From positions 15,646 to 55,174 of the forward strand of contig WVWW01000001.1 in NCBI GenBank assembly GCA_011773795.1: a stretch of 39,529 bases of DNA, in the 5' to 3' direction. The notes under the pieces are model-generated. The model did no database searches. It saw nothing but the letters and a program-made list of their open reading frames with translations, and was not told where the DNA came from. Positions 23,946-32,178 of the stretch are shown here, in pieces (within the stretch, counting starts at the first letter, position 1; every line of letters starts with the position of its first letter). The position numbers were made by a program, and so were the translations under genes. The stretch is from Acidobacteriota bacterium (GTDB lineage: Bacteria; Acidobacteriota; Polarisedimenticolia; Polarisedimenticolales; Polarisedimenticolaceae).

Positions 23946-25922
23946 TCAGGAGTCGGACGCGACGGTGTCTCCGTTCTGCGCGTGGTTGAGGAACCGCCGC
24001 AGCAACGGGGTAGCGATGCGGACGAGGTCGCGCTCCGTCAAGATCCCGACCAGCTCGCCATGATCGTTGACGACCGGTAGGCAGCTGACCTCGTTCTTCC
24101 CCATCAGCTCGATCGCGTCGAGCGTGGGCGTGTCGGGTGTGACCACGATCACCTCGGTGGCCATGATGTCTCGCGCTCGCATCGAGGAAGATTCGCCCGC
24201 GGTTGCCTGACGAGACAGGACGCGCAGCAACACGCGGTGCGAGATCAACCCGACGAGCCGCTGGCGCTCGTCCTCCACCGGGACGTGGCGCACGTGCTTC
24301 CAGTCCATCACGTGGGCCGCCAGGTGAATCAGCTCGTCGGGGTGGATGGTGAACAGGTCCGTGGTCATGATCTGATCGACGGTCGCGCAGTACTTTCCGG
24401 TCGGCCGGGAAGGCTCGAGCGTGGGCCACTCGTGAACGGGCTTGCCGCTTTGCTGGTGCGCGTGCATCTCCTGAACCAGACCTGCCGCACGCCCGGATAT
24501 GGTGTCGACTTCACTCAGCATGTCGTGAGAGCGCACGAGCCAGTTCGCTCCGGTCGTACGCGTGTCGACACGCGCCTCGATGATGTCGAGGTACCGATCG
24601 ATGTCGTCCGCGGCGCAGCCGTGATCGAGTAACCCCTCTCGCGCGAGCGGGATGAGCTCGTCGAGCAACAACCGCTGTGCGGTGATCTGCTTGCCGTCGA
24701 GCCACAGGAACTGCGCCGCCAGACCGGAGCGCGCAGCACGCAAAAAATTCCTCCGGACGGCGCCGAACGGCAACAGATCGGCCGGGTTCTCGAACCGCTT
24801 CGAGGCTCCAACCATCAGACCCAGCCACAGCGCCGCGTTGGCCACCTCGTCGACGATGCTGGGGCCCGCCGGGATGTAGCGGCACTCGATGCGCAGGTGC
24901 GGTCGGCCCTCGGAGACGCCGTAACAGGGACGGTTCCAGCGGTACACGGTTCCGTTGTGCTGGCGCAGCGCGAGCAACTGCGGGACGCGCCCGGCTGCCA
25001 GCTCACCGATAGAGTTCTCGCCGAGCCCCCCTCCGAACAGCGTCCGGAAACGTGCGATGTCCTCCTCGAAGACCTCGACGGCCGAACGCTCCAGCCAGCG
25101 CGCCCCGAAGCTCACCCGCGGCGGTTTGGAGCGGAACTGCGCCAGGTGAGGCGAACGCTCATCGGTTCCCTGCTGGAACAGGGCGATCCGGGTTTCGGAC
25201 CACAGCTGACGATCGAACAGGACCGGTGAGTTGGTCGTCGCAGCGAGCACCGGTCCCGAGATCATCTGTGCGACGTTATAGCGATGGATGAAATCCTGAC
25301 CCGAGACCTGCAGGTGAATCTGAAAGCTGGTGTTGCAGGCCTCCAGCATGACGTTGTCGTGGCGCAGCATCATCTCGTCACGACCCTTGATCCGCAGATC
25401 GTAGGGACCTCCGCGAAGCCGGGTCATGGTCTCGTTGAGCTGCCGGTAACGCTCTGCCGGAGTCATGTAGCCCAACGAGACGTGTTGACGCGACAGCGTC
25501 GGCAGGATTCCCGCGAGAACGATCGAGCCGCCGTGATTCCGCGCGGCCGCCTCCGCCTTGGCGATGGAGTTGCGTAACTGGGTTTCGAGATCGGTGAGGC
25601 AATCCTCGCTCAAGACGAGCGGATCGAGGTTGACTTCCAGGTTGTAGCGCGCCAGCTCCGTCGTGAAATGGGAGTCGTCGAGTTCTTCGAGGAGCTCCGA
25701 GGACAACGGTGCGGGCATCCAGTTGCGGTCGACGATGAACAGCTCCTGCTCGGCGCCGATGCGGCAAACGTCGGACTCGATCTGGTCCTCGGCGACCATC
25801 CGCTCGAGGGCCTGCAGATCGCGCAGCAGCTCACGCGTGAACTCGCGATGATCCCCCCTGCCGGGCTTCTTGTGAGACGAGTCCCGGGCGCTGTCTGGAT
25901 TCGACGTGGATCGATCCGTCAT
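23946..25922 (-). CDS. GCS2-family carboxylate-amine ligase fused to CBS domain pair
   Basis: A 658-residue cytoplasmic protein; the ATG at 25922 has AGGGG about seven bases upstream. Residues about 25-510 match the glutamate-cysteine ligase 2 family (YbdK-like): GAEQELFIVD, LARYNLEVNLDP, HDNVMLEACNTSFQIHLQV, RIECRYIPAGPSIVDEVANAALW. Residues about 520-650 form two CBS domains (MTTDLFTIHPDELIHLAAHVM, IMATEVIVVTPDTPTLDAIELM, GELVGILTERDLVRIA), which usually bind adenine nucleotides. The fusion suggests a ligase regulated by cellular energy state. It converges on the porin gene. The amide product is not predictable. Confidence 0.85.
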   Translation of the reverse strand: MTDRSTSNPDSARDSSHKKPGRGDHREFTRELLRDLQALERMVAEDQIESDVCRIGAEQELFIVDRNWMPAPLSSELLEELDDSHFTTELARYNLEVNLDPLVLSEDCLTDLETQLRNSIAKAEAAARNHGGSIVLAGILPTLSRQHVSLGYMTPAERYRQLNETMTRLRGGPYDLRIKGRDEMMLRHDNVMLEACNTSFQIHLQVSGQDFIHRYNVAQMISGPVLAATTNSPVLFDRQLWSETRIALFQQGTDERSPHLAQFRSKPPRVSFGARWLERSAVEVFEEDIARFRTLFGGGLGENSIGELAAGRVPQLLALRQHNGTVYRWNRPCYGVSEGRPHLRIECRYIPAGPSIVDEVANAALWLGLMVGASKRFENPADLLPFGAVRRNFLRAARSGLAAQFLWLDGKQITAQRLLLDELIPLAREGLLDHGCAADDIDRYLDIIEARVDTRTTGANWLVRSHDMLSEVDTISGRAAGLVQEMHAHQQSGKPVHEWPTLEPSRPTGKYCATVDQIMTTDLFTIHPDELIHLAAHVMDWKHVRHVPVEDERQRLVGLISHRVLLRVLSRQATAGESSSMRARDIMATEVIVVTPDTPTLDAIELMGKNEVSCLPVVNDHGELVGILTERDLVRIATPLLRRFLNHAQNGDTVASDS

Positions 25923-26002
25923 TCGCAACCCCTAGCAAAAGCTACGCGTCCGTCTCGTGTCCCGATATCGGGGAAACCCGAAACCGGATTTGCCCGTATT
26001 TG

Positions 26003-26036
26003 AGGACAAAAATGATGCGCCCGCATCATGCGTCCT
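26003..26036. repeat. Nested palindrome, probable operator or hairpin
   Basis: ATGATGCG-CC-CGCATCAT (26012-26029) is a perfect inverted repeat. It is enclosed by AGGAC and GTCCT arms. It lies about 90 bases upstream of the GCS2-CBS start and just before the structured RNA. A weak TTGAGG (26000-26005) and CATCAT (26024-26029) promoter pair for the plus strand would overlap it. A second palindrome, CCCGATATCGGG, lies at 25961-25972. Confidence 0.5.
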
Positions 26037-26267
26037 GCCGGCGACGGCGGTAGCCTGACTTCGTTCCGGGTATCGAGATCTTCGGGACCGAGCCTCTGTG
26101 TGTGGCCAAGCTCAGCGATGATCCCTTCCCCCCCCCGGATGAGGGAACGCATGAACGCCGCCCATCTCGACCACGCGGTGAACTTCTAGGCGGCGAGACA
26201 TCACGCAGAGCTCGGTACGCACCGTGGGGCCCGACGGCCGAATCGGGGCCCTGCGGTGCGGTTTTTT
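26036..26267 (+). ncRNA. Candidate structured RNA, unidentified
   Basis: This gene-free stretch folds strongly on the plus strand. A closing helix pairs 26087-26102 with 26202-26216 (ACCGAGC plus TCTGTGTG against CACGCAGA plus GCTCGGT, one bulged C, one G-U). Inside are TCCCT/AGGGA (26122-26126 with 26142-26146), extended by GCG/CGC, and CGCCGCC/GGCGGCG (26156-26162 with 26189-26195). An intrinsic terminator follows at once. The 5' end is uncertain; a promoter is only guessed near 26000-26029. It was compared by eye with remembered 6S, SRP, TPP, FMN, glycine and c-di-GMP RNA features without a match. It may be an independent small RNA or a leader controlling the PAS-LuxR gene. Confidence 0.6.
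26218..26267 (+). terminator. Strong intrinsic terminator
   Basis: CGCACCG-TG-GGGCCC pairs with GGGCCC-TG-CGGTGCG around a 12-14 base loop and is followed by six T residues (26262-26267). It ends the structured RNA transcript about 70 bases before the PAS-LuxR start. Confidence 0.85.
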
Positions 26268-26285
26268 GTGGTTCGGGAATCCACC
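26268..26285. promoter_or_regulatory. GGGAATCC-type operator candidate upstream of first PAS-LuxR gene
   Basis: GTGGTTCGGGAATCCACC has GTGG/CCAC arms around TTCGGGAAT. TTCGGGAATCC also occurs 98 bases upstream of the second PAS-LuxR gene and, on the other strand, in the porin promoter. ACAAACGGCC follows both regulator-associated sites. Confidence 0.45.
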
Positions 26286-26336
26286 ATGACAAACGGCCCG
26301 GCCGGCGGCTACCCTTGGGCGTAGAGGCTTGGCAAC

Positions 26337-26999
26337 GTGAGTGGTGGTCGGAACACGGATGGCTGCGAGTCGCCGGAGTGCTTACCCACCTGGGTCCAGG
26401 GGCTCGGAACGCCCGTCTGGATCACGAAACGCGACGGCACGATCGGTTACATGAACCAGCGCGCGGAGCAGTTGCTCGGCCGGCCCGCGTCCGACTGCGT
26501 GGGTCACCCCTGCCACCGGGTCATCGCCGGCAGAGACGCCGTGGGTCGGCCTCACTGCAAGCCGAACTGCACCGTCTTCCAACTCGCTCGGAGAAAAAAC
26601 GAGATCGAGCCGGTCAGCATGCGCGTCATGAGCGCGACAGGGAAAGAGCACTGGATCGACGTGCTGTTCCTCTCGCTCTCCCTGCCGGGGCGCGATGGGG
26701 CCTGTTTGGTGCACTGTGCCCTCGAAGCCGATCGCGCCCATCGCTTCGAGGAATACCTCGAGCGGGTCGCCTCGCGCTCAAACGAGCACACGCACGAGTC
26801 GTCGCAACGGTTGGGCCTGACGCCTAGGGAGACCGAGATCCTGGAGCTCCTCGCCCGCGACGAGAGCCTTCAAGCGATCGCGGAGAAGACGCACGTGAGT
26901 TACGTCACCGTTCGCAACCACGTGCAACACATCCTCGGCAAGCTGGGGGTGCACTCGATCGTGGAGGCCGTTGCCTGTTACCTGCTGGTCAAGGACTAG
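26337..26999 (+). CDS. PAS-LuxR transcription regulator with three conserved cysteines (first copy)
   Basis: A 220-residue regulator starting at GTG. The PAS domain (about 15-135) contains Cys59, Cys74 and Cys78 with spacing CX14CX3C in GHPCHRVIAGRD...RPHCKPNC. The C-terminal LuxR-type helix-turn-helix (about 155-218) has LTPRETEILELLARDESLQAIAEKTHVSYVTVRNHVQHILGKLGV. No receiver domain is present, so the signal must act through the PAS domain. The cysteines could bind a metal or iron-sulfur cluster or sense redox state. A paralogue with the same spacing lies at 37897. It converges on the ZIP transporter gene, six bases apart. Confidence 0.85.
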   Translation: MSGGRNTDGCESPECLPTWVQGLGTPVWITKRDGTIGYMNQRAEQLLGRPASDCVGHPCHRVIAGRDAVGRPHCKPNCTVFQLARRKNEIEPVSMRVMSATGKEHWIDVLFLSLSLPGRDGACLVHCALEADRAHRFEEYLERVASRSNEHTHESSQRLGLTPRETEILELLARDESLQAIAEKTHVSYVTVRNHVQHILGKLGVHSIVEAVACYLLVKD

Positions 27000-27004
27000 A
27001 CGGG

Positions 27005-27817
27005 CTATCCCAGGGCGACGTCGAGCGTCATCATGACGGTGAACCCGGTGACCGCGGAGAGCGTGGCCAGATCGGCGTTGCCGCCACGCTGAGCTTCGGG
27101 GATTACCTCTTCGACGACCACGAAGAACATCGCCCCCGCCGCGAAGGCCAACGCGTAGGGCAACAACGGGCGCGCGAGCACCACGACGGCGGCACCGACC
27201 ACCGCGGCGATCGGCTCCACGACCGCGGAGAGTTGACCGTAGAAAAAGCTCTTCGAGCGGGACAGCCCTTCGTTGCGTAACGGGATCGAGACTGCCATTC
27301 CCTCCGGGAAGTTCTGCAGGCCGATCCCCAACGTGAGCGCAATCGCCGCGCCCAGGCCGCCGTCGCCGATACCGGCCGAAGCCGCTCCGAAGGCGACGCC
27401 GACGGCCAGCCCCTCGGGGATGTTGTGCAGCGTGATGGCGAGCACCAGCAGGATGCTGCGCCGCCAGCGTGTCGGCAGACCCTCGGCCTCGCTCAACGGT
27501 GCAAACAAATGCACATGTGGCAAGACCCGATCGACGAGGCGCAGGGCGCCCGCACCGGCCAGGAACCCGACCAGCGCAGGCAGCCATTTAATCATGCCCA
27601 TGCGGCCGGCCAGGTCGATCGCCGGGGCCAGCAGGGACCAGAAACTGGCGGCGATCATCACACCGGCGGTGAACCCCAGCGCGCCGTCCAGCCCGCGGCG
27701 GCTGATCCGTCTCGAGAGAAAGACGGCCGCCGCGCCCAGCGCGGTCAAGCCCCAGGTGAACGTGCCGGCGAGCACCGCCTGAAGGACGGGATGCTCGACG
27801 GGCAGGCCGTCACTCAT
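27005..27817 (-). CDS. ZIP-family divalent metal transporter
   Basis: A 270-residue inner-membrane protein with about eight helices. HNIPEGLAVGVAFG and QNFPEGMAVSIPL are the paired helix IV/V motifs that form the binuclear metal site in ZupT-like transporters; in the second the usual His is Gln. A His-containing loop (LPHVHLFAP) lies between helices III and IV. It imports zinc, iron or related metals; the metal cannot be told. It overlaps the tryptophanase gene by four bases (ATGA), hence co-transcribed as the last gene of the run. Confidence 0.88.
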   Translation of the reverse strand: MSDGLPVEHPVLQAVLAGTFTWGLTALGAAAVFLSRRISRRGLDGALGFTAGVMIAASFWSLLAPAIDLAGRMGMIKWLPALVGFLAGAGALRLVDRVLPHVHLFAPLSEAEGLPTRWRRSILLVLAITLHNIPEGLAVGVAFGAASAGIGDGGLGAAIALTLGIGLQNFPEGMAVSIPLRNEGLSRSKSFFYGQLSAVVEPIAAVVGAAVVVLARPLLPYALAFAAGAMFFVVVEEVIPEAQRGGNADLATLSAVTGFTVMMTLDVALG

Positions 27818-29184
27818 AACGGCTCGAGTTTGGCGCTGAAGTGCCGCAGGTGCCGGGCCTGCTCGACGATACGCAGCCCGCGCAGGGAGTCCTTGTTGTC
27901 CGCGACCGCCGCAGCAACGTCGATCACATGGTCGATCTGGGTCTGCGTGTACACCCGGCGGGGGATGGCCAACCGGAGCAGCTCGAGCGGGGCGAACCGT
28001 TCGTGGTTCGTCTGCGGGTCGACGCCGCCGAACATCAGCGTTCCGATCTCCACGCCGCGAACGCCACCCTCGAGGTAAAACGCGCAGGCCAACGCCTGCG
28101 CCGGCAACTCGGCCGGCGCGATGTGGGGCAGCAGTGCACCGGCGTCGACATACACCGCGTGTCCGCCGGGCGGGCGCACGATCGGGATGTCGAGCTCGGT
28201 CAGTTTGTTACCCAGGTAACGCGTCGCCGCGAGCCGGTAGCGTAGGTAATCTTCCTCGAGAACTTCTTTTAGACCGACGCTGATCGCGTCGAGGTCCCGG
28301 CCTGCCATGCCGCCGTAGGTCGGGAACCCCTCGGTGAGGATCAGCAGCTCCTCTTCCTTGGTCGCCAGCGCGTCGTCGTTGGTAGCGAGGAAGCCGCCGA
28401 TATTGGCCAGGCCGTCTTTCTTCGCGCTGAACGTGGCACCGTCGGCGTGTGAAAACATCTCGGCCGCGATCTCCGCAACGCTACGATCGGCATAGCCGCG
28501 CTCGCGCAGCTTGATGAAGTAGGCGTTCTCGGCGAAGCGGCAGGCATCGAGATAGAAGGGCACGCGATGGGACCGGCACAACTCCGAAGCCTTGCCGATA
28601 TTGGCCAACGAGGCCGGCTGGCCGCCCCCCGAGTTGTTGGTGACCGTGTGGATCACGCAGGCGACATCGTGCGCCGGGTCACCGAGCAACCGCTCGAGAG
28701 CCACGAGGTCCATGTTGCCCTTGAACGGGTGTTCCTCGGCCGGAACCAGCGCCTGGGGGATCGGGATGTCCATCGCCCGGCCACCGAGAAACTCGACGTT
28801 CGCGCGCGTCGTGTCGAAATGCGTGTTGCTGATCACGACCCGGTCCCGAACGCCGAGGCAGGTGAACAGGATCCGTTCCGCGGCCCGGCCCTGATGGGTC
28901 GGGATGATCTGGCGGAACCCGGTGATCTCCCGAACGCGGTCGCGAAAGCGATACCACGAACGTGCCCCGGCGTACGATTCGTCGCCACGCATCATCGCCG
29001 CCCACTGCTCGGAGGACATCGCGCCGGTTCCCGAGTCGGTCAGCAGATCGATGAGGATCTCCTCGGCGGGGATACGAAAGAGGTTCCAGTGAGCACGGCG
29101 CAAAATCTTCTCGCGCTCCTCACGCGTGGTCATGCGTAATTGTTCGACGACCTTGATGCGGAAGGGTTCGATAATCCGACTCAC
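27814..29184 (-). CDS. tnaA: Tryptophanase (beta-eliminating lyase)
   Basis: A 456-residue PLP enzyme cleaving tryptophan to indole, pyruvate and ammonia. The start is GTG with GGAG about nine bases upstream. SAKKDGLANIGG holds the PLP-binding Lys. FYLDACRFAENAYFI and THQGRAAERILF are also family landmarks. Tyrosine phenol-lyase is the close alternative; it has an Arg in VRSMERG where tryptophanase has Ile in VEIG, and this protein reads VRGVEIG. The C-terminal LRHFSAKL, with its His, also matches tryptophanase. It lies 19 bases after nadA. Indole production could serve signalling. Confidence 0.88.
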   Translation of the reverse strand: MSRIIEPFRIKVVEQLRMTTREEREKILRRAHWNLFRIPAEEILIDLLTDSGTGAMSSEQWAAMMRGDESYAGARSWYRFRDRVREITGFRQIIPTHQGRAAERILFTCLGVRDRVVISNTHFDTTRANVEFLGGRAMDIPIPQALVPAEEHPFKGNMDLVALERLLGDPAHDVACVIHTVTNNSGGGQPASLANIGKASELCRSHRVPFYLDACRFAENAYFIKLRERGYADRSVAEIAAEMFSHADGATFSAKKDGLANIGGFLATNDDALATKEEELLILTEGFPTYGGMAGRDLDAISVGLKEVLEEDYLRYRLAATRYLGNKLTELDIPIVRPPGGHAVYVDAGALLPHIAPAELPAQALACAFYLEGGVRGVEIGTLMFGGVDPQTNHERFAPLELLRLAIPRRVYTQTQIDHVIDVAAAVADNKDSLRGLRIVEQARHLRHFSAKLEPL

Positions 29185-29203
29185 GAAAAATCTCCGATGG
29201 CGG

Positions 29204-30235
29204 TCAAGCGACCGTCAACATGCGTTCGATGGAGCGTGCGGCGCGCGTACGGATCGGCTCCGGGACGTCAATTTCGTAACGCTTCTTCTCGAGCGTCGCC
29301 AACGTCTGCTCGAGCGTTATCTCGTTCATGTGGGGGCAGCGCACACTGCAGATGCGCACCAACTTCTTTTGCGGATTCTCGGCGATGATATTGTCTCCCA
29401 TGGAGCACTCGGTCAGCAGCAGGTAGCTCGCCGCGTCGGTATCACGCACGCGCCGGATCATCGCGGAAGTACTGCCCGCGAAGTCGGCGGCCTCGATCAC
29501 TTCCGGGCGGCACTCGGGATGCGCGAGGACAAGCACGTCGGGAAACTGCCGCCGTGCGCTCTCGACATCCTGGACACGGAACCTGTCGTGCACCTCGCAG
29601 CGCCCCGGCCAGCCGATCAACGTACGCCGCCCGTCGGACGCCGGCCGATCGACTTCCGCGGGCGTTCGACATAGGCGCATCCCCACTTCGCCGGCAACGT
29701 TGGCCGCGAGGTATTCGTCCGGGACGAAGATTACCGTATCCGATTCGATCGAACGCACCACATCCACCGCGTTTCCCGAGGTGCAACAGTAGTCGGCCTC
29801 AGCTTTCACGTCAGCGTACGTGTTGATGTAGACGACGACGGGCACGCCGGGAAAGCGTCGCTTCAATTCCCGCACGTCGCCCGCATCGATGCTCGCCGCA
29901 AGCGAACACCCGGCGTCCGGAGAGGGGATCAGCACGGTCTTGGCCGGATTCAGGATCTTGGCCGTTTCGGCCATGAAACGCACGCCGCAGAAGACGATCG
30001 TCTCGGCGGATGTCCGCGCCGCCGCCCGGCACAACTCGAGCGAGTCACCGGTGTAGTCGGGGACGGAGTGGAACAGCGCGGGTTCCATGTAGTTGTGGCC
30101 GAGGATGACCGCGTTGCGTTCGCGCTTGAGGCGCAGGATCGCATCGGCGAGCTCGGCCTTGATCCGCAACTCCGCCTCGGGGACGACGTCCCGCAGTTTA
30201 TCCTTCAATTCGTCGAAGACACCCCGGACGGACAT
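29204..30235 (-). CDS. nadA: Quinolinate synthase A
   Basis: A 343-residue iron-sulfur enzyme condensing iminoaspartate with dihydroxyacetone phosphate in NAD synthesis. The three cluster cysteines are at positions 83 (FCGVRFMAETAKIL), 213 (GRCEVHDRF) and 277 (TECSMGDN). Other family motifs are GHNYMEPALFHSVPDYTGDSLEL, YINTYADVKAEAD, CTSGNAV and HPECRPEV. A stretch around 183-207 (GMRLCRTPAEVDRPASDGRR) differs from the usual loop. No nadB or nadC is in the window. It is in the same run as tryptophanase and a cytochrome c gene. Confidence 0.93.
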   Translation of the reverse strand: MSVRGVFDELKDKLRDVVPEAELRIKAELADAILRLKRERNAVILGHNYMEPALFHSVPDYTGDSLELCRAAARTSAETIVFCGVRFMAETAKILNPAKTVLIPSPDAGCSLAASIDAGDVRELKRRFPGVPVVVYINTYADVKAEADYCCTSGNAVDVVRSIESDTVIFVPDEYLAANVAGEVGMRLCRTPAEVDRPASDGRRTLIGWPGRCEVHDRFRVQDVESARRQFPDVLVLAHPECRPEVIEAADFAGSTSAMIRRVRDTDAASYLLLTECSMGDNIIAENPQKKLVRICSVRCPHMNEITLEQTLATLEKKRYEIDVPEPIRTRAARSIERMLTVA

Positions 30236-30247
30236 CGGCCGCAGCCT

Positions 30248-30601
30248 CTACTGGGCGGGCACGTCCAACTTGGCCAGCCAGGCCGCAATCGCCTGAAGCT
30301 CCTCGTCGGTGCCCGTGTACTCCTTCTTGTGTTCCTGGCCCTCGTTCTGGATCTCTCTCTTGAGGAACTGCGTGAGCCACTCGCTGTCCCGGGCGACCGC
30401 CGGCAGGTCGGGACCCTTCATCTTCTCCGACTTGACCTTGGCGACCAGTTCGGCCTGTGGGACGGAGTGGCACATGTTGCATTTCTGAGCGACGAATGCG
30501 CCCTGACCTTCGTCTTCGGCGAACGCCGGACCGGCGAAGAGGGCGACCAGCACCAGCGCCGTCGGTACGATGAGCAAGTAGTCCCTGGAGCTCCTGGACA
30601 T
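30248..30601 (-). CDS. Small monohaem cytochrome c
   Basis: A 117-residue periplasmic protein. The ATG at 30601 is chosen for GGAGG six bases upstream and a clean signal peptide ending AFAEDEG. One CNMCH haem site lies near residue 44. The distal Met may be in EKMKGPDL. The length and the IAAWLAKL C-terminal helix fit class I cytochromes c. It lies 12 bases before nadA and 14 bases after the CBS gene, so it is in the same transcript; its redox partner is unknown. Confidence 0.82.
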   Translation of the reverse strand: MSRSSRDYLLIVPTALVLVALFAGPAFAEDEGQGAFVAQKCNMCHSVPQAELVAKVKSEKMKGPDLPAVARDSEWLTQFLKREIQNEGQEHKKEYTGTDEELQAIAAWLAKLDVPAQ

Positions 30602-30614
30602 CACGAACCTCCAC

Positions 30615-31166
30615 TCAGTTTTCGTTGGACGGTCTCTCGATTGCTTCGGCATGTATTCTGGCGGCGAAGAAGTCCTTTTCGAGATCCGCCTCCTCGAGGG
30701 CCTCCTCGATTCCGGGAACCGCGCGCAGCAGGTCGATGGCGGACACCATGCCGAGCACGCGGCCCGCGGTGTCGACCACGACGAGCCGGTGAATCTGACG
30801 CGCGATCATACGCGCCGCGGCCAGCGCGATTGATTGATCGGGGCAGATGCAGTAGACGACGGGCGACATCACCTCGGCGACCCTGGCCGACCGAATGTCG
30901 GTCAACCGCAGCTCGCCGTATTCCTCCCTCTCCGGCATCGATTGATCGGTTCGGTAGAAAGACGAGCCGTCGACGCCGCTGAAGTAGTGCCAGGCGATCA
31001 GGTCGGTCTGGCTGATCACGCCGACCAACGTCCCGTCGGGATCGACCACGGGCATGCCGTGGATGCCGTCCCGCAGCAGTTTCTGCTCGAGCTCGTGGAC
31101 GTCCGCGTCGGAACGGATCAACGCGACATCTCGAACCATGACGTCTTCGACAGTGCTTACGCTCAT
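30615..31166 (-). CDS. CBS-domain protein
   Basis: A 183-residue cytoplasmic protein consisting of two CBS domains. The first (about 5-60) has VEDVMVRDVALIRSDADVHE and GIHGMPVVDPDGTLVGVISQTDLI. The second (about 95-155) has VAEVMSPVVYCICPDQSIALAA and IHRLVVVDTAGRVLGMVSAIDLL. A 35-residue linker carrying Phe, Tyr and acidic residues separates them. Such stand-alone pairs bind adenine nucleotides and act as regulators or redox-linked sensors. AAAGGAA precedes the ATG. The neighbours are AhpD-like and Usp genes, consistent with a stress operon. Confidence 0.88.
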   Translation of the reverse strand: MSVSTVEDVMVRDVALIRSDADVHELEQKLLRDGIHGMPVVDPDGTLVGVISQTDLIAWHYFSGVDGSSFYRTDQSMPEREEYGELRLTDIRSARVAEVMSPVVYCICPDQSIALAAARMIARQIHRLVVVDTAGRVLGMVSAIDLLRAVPGIEEALEEADLEKDFFAARIHAEAIERPSNEN

Positions 31167-31182
31167 CGGATTCCTTTCGGAG

Positions 31183-31542
31183 CTAAGCCGGCGTCACCAG
31201 CTGTTCGAATTCTTCGACCGCCTGCAGCGCCTCGGCACCGTAGACGGTCGCGGGCCCCCCGCCCATGAAGACGGCTACGCCTATCGTATCGAGGATTTCC
31301 TCGCGTGTCGCGCCGGCACCAAGCGCGGCACGGACGTGCGAGGCGATGCAGCCGTCGCAGCGCACCGAGATCCCGATCGCCACGGCGATCAGCTCTCTCG
31401 TTTTGCGGTCCAGAGCTCCTTTTTGGGACATCGTCGCGGCGTGCAGGGCGCCGAAACTCTTCATCGTATCGGGGATCGCACGATTCAGCTTGGCCATCCT
31501 ACGGCGAAACTCGGCATAAAAATCGGGGTAGTTCTCGGTCAT
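31183..31542 (-). CDS. Carboxymuconolactone decarboxylase/AhpD-family protein
   Basis: A 119-residue all-helical protein. CDGCIASHVRAAL (about 62-74) holds the CXXC-X3-H motif of AhpD-like alkylhydroperoxidases, where the cysteines reduce peroxides or disulfides. KTRELIAVAIGISV and REEILDTIGVAVFMGGGPA are the flanking helices. The single-domain size fits the carboxymuconolactone-decarboxylase family. The gene lies between Usp and CBS genes in one direction; redox stress protection is more likely than aromatic degradation, as no ring-cleavage genes are present. Confidence 0.87.
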   Translation of the reverse strand: MTENYPDFYAEFRRRMAKLNRAIPDTMKSFGALHAATMSQKGALDRKTRELIAVAIGISVRCDGCIASHVRAALGAGATREEILDTIGVAVFMGGGPATVYGAEALQAVEEFEQLVTPA

Positions 31543-31559
31543 GGTGCCAGTCCCAGCGG

Positions 31560-32006
31560 TCAGTCTTCGAGGGAATCGTCCCGCACGGTCAACACCGGAC
31601 AGGGGGATCGACGGACGACACGCTCGGTCGTCGAGCCGAGGATCGCATGGGAGAAAAACCCGCGTCCGTGGGTGGCCATCACGACCAGGTCGATCCCGTT
31701 ATCCTCGGCGAACTTGACGATCTCGACGTGCGGGATCCCGCAGGTGACCGCGGTCTCGATCATCTCGCCCAGGTGGGTGGCGAACGCCTCGGCCCGGGAT
31801 TTGGCTCGTTCCACCCGCTGCTGCTCGAACTCGCCCGCGCTGACGCCGCTCGGCTCGAAGACCAGCGGGGGGAGGTGGGCGTCGAGCACGTGAAGGAGTA
31901 CGATCCCCGCGCCGAACTTGTCCGCCATCTCCCGCACGAGAGGGAAGGCCGTCCGGGAGGTCTCGGAAAAATCGGTGGTGATCAGGATCCTCTTGATCTC
32001 TTTCAT
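31560..32006 (-). CDS. Universal stress protein (UspA family)
   Basis: A 148-residue cytoplasmic protein. ILITTDFSETSRTAFPLV begins the fold, and the C-terminal VMATHGRGFFSHAILGSTTERVVRRSPCPVLTVR carries the GX2GX9G(S/T) ATP-binding pattern in slightly varied form. A strong GGAAGGAGG site precedes the ATG. The first gene of the minus-strand run ending with the ZIP transporter; the 172 bases upstream hold its promoter. Usp proteins often accompany oxygen-limited metabolism in such genomes, here with CBS and AhpD partners. Confidence 0.9.
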   Translation of the reverse strand: MKEIKRILITTDFSETSRTAFPLVREMADKFGAGIVLLHVLDAHLPPLVFEPSGVSAGEFEQQRVERAKSRAEAFATHLGEMIETAVTCGIPHVEIVKFAEDNGIDLVVMATHGRGFFSHAILGSTTERVVRRSPCPVLTVRDDSLED

Positions 32007-32178
32007 CGTGGTGCCTCCTTCCTTCTCTGTTTCTTTTGTAACGTGATCCGGTTCCCACGTCAGTCGTGACTTACCCCGCTGGGGGTTCGGTTTCTACTTA
32101 CCCAGTTAAACATTGAAAACACTTGACTTAAGGCGCCTTGGACGCAACGATTTGTGGCTCGAGAGTGGGGTGCGGGGA

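Noticed and set aside
26128..26136. Run of nine C residues as a phase-variation tract
   Set aside because: It lies outside any coding region and within the loop of a predicted RNA hairpin, so slippage would not switch a protein. It may be prone to sequencing error.
27814..29184. Tyrosine phenol-lyase instead of tryptophanase
   Set aside because: The position of the substrate-specific Arg in VRSMERG reads Ile (VRGVEIG), and LRHFSAKL with its His matches tryptophanase.
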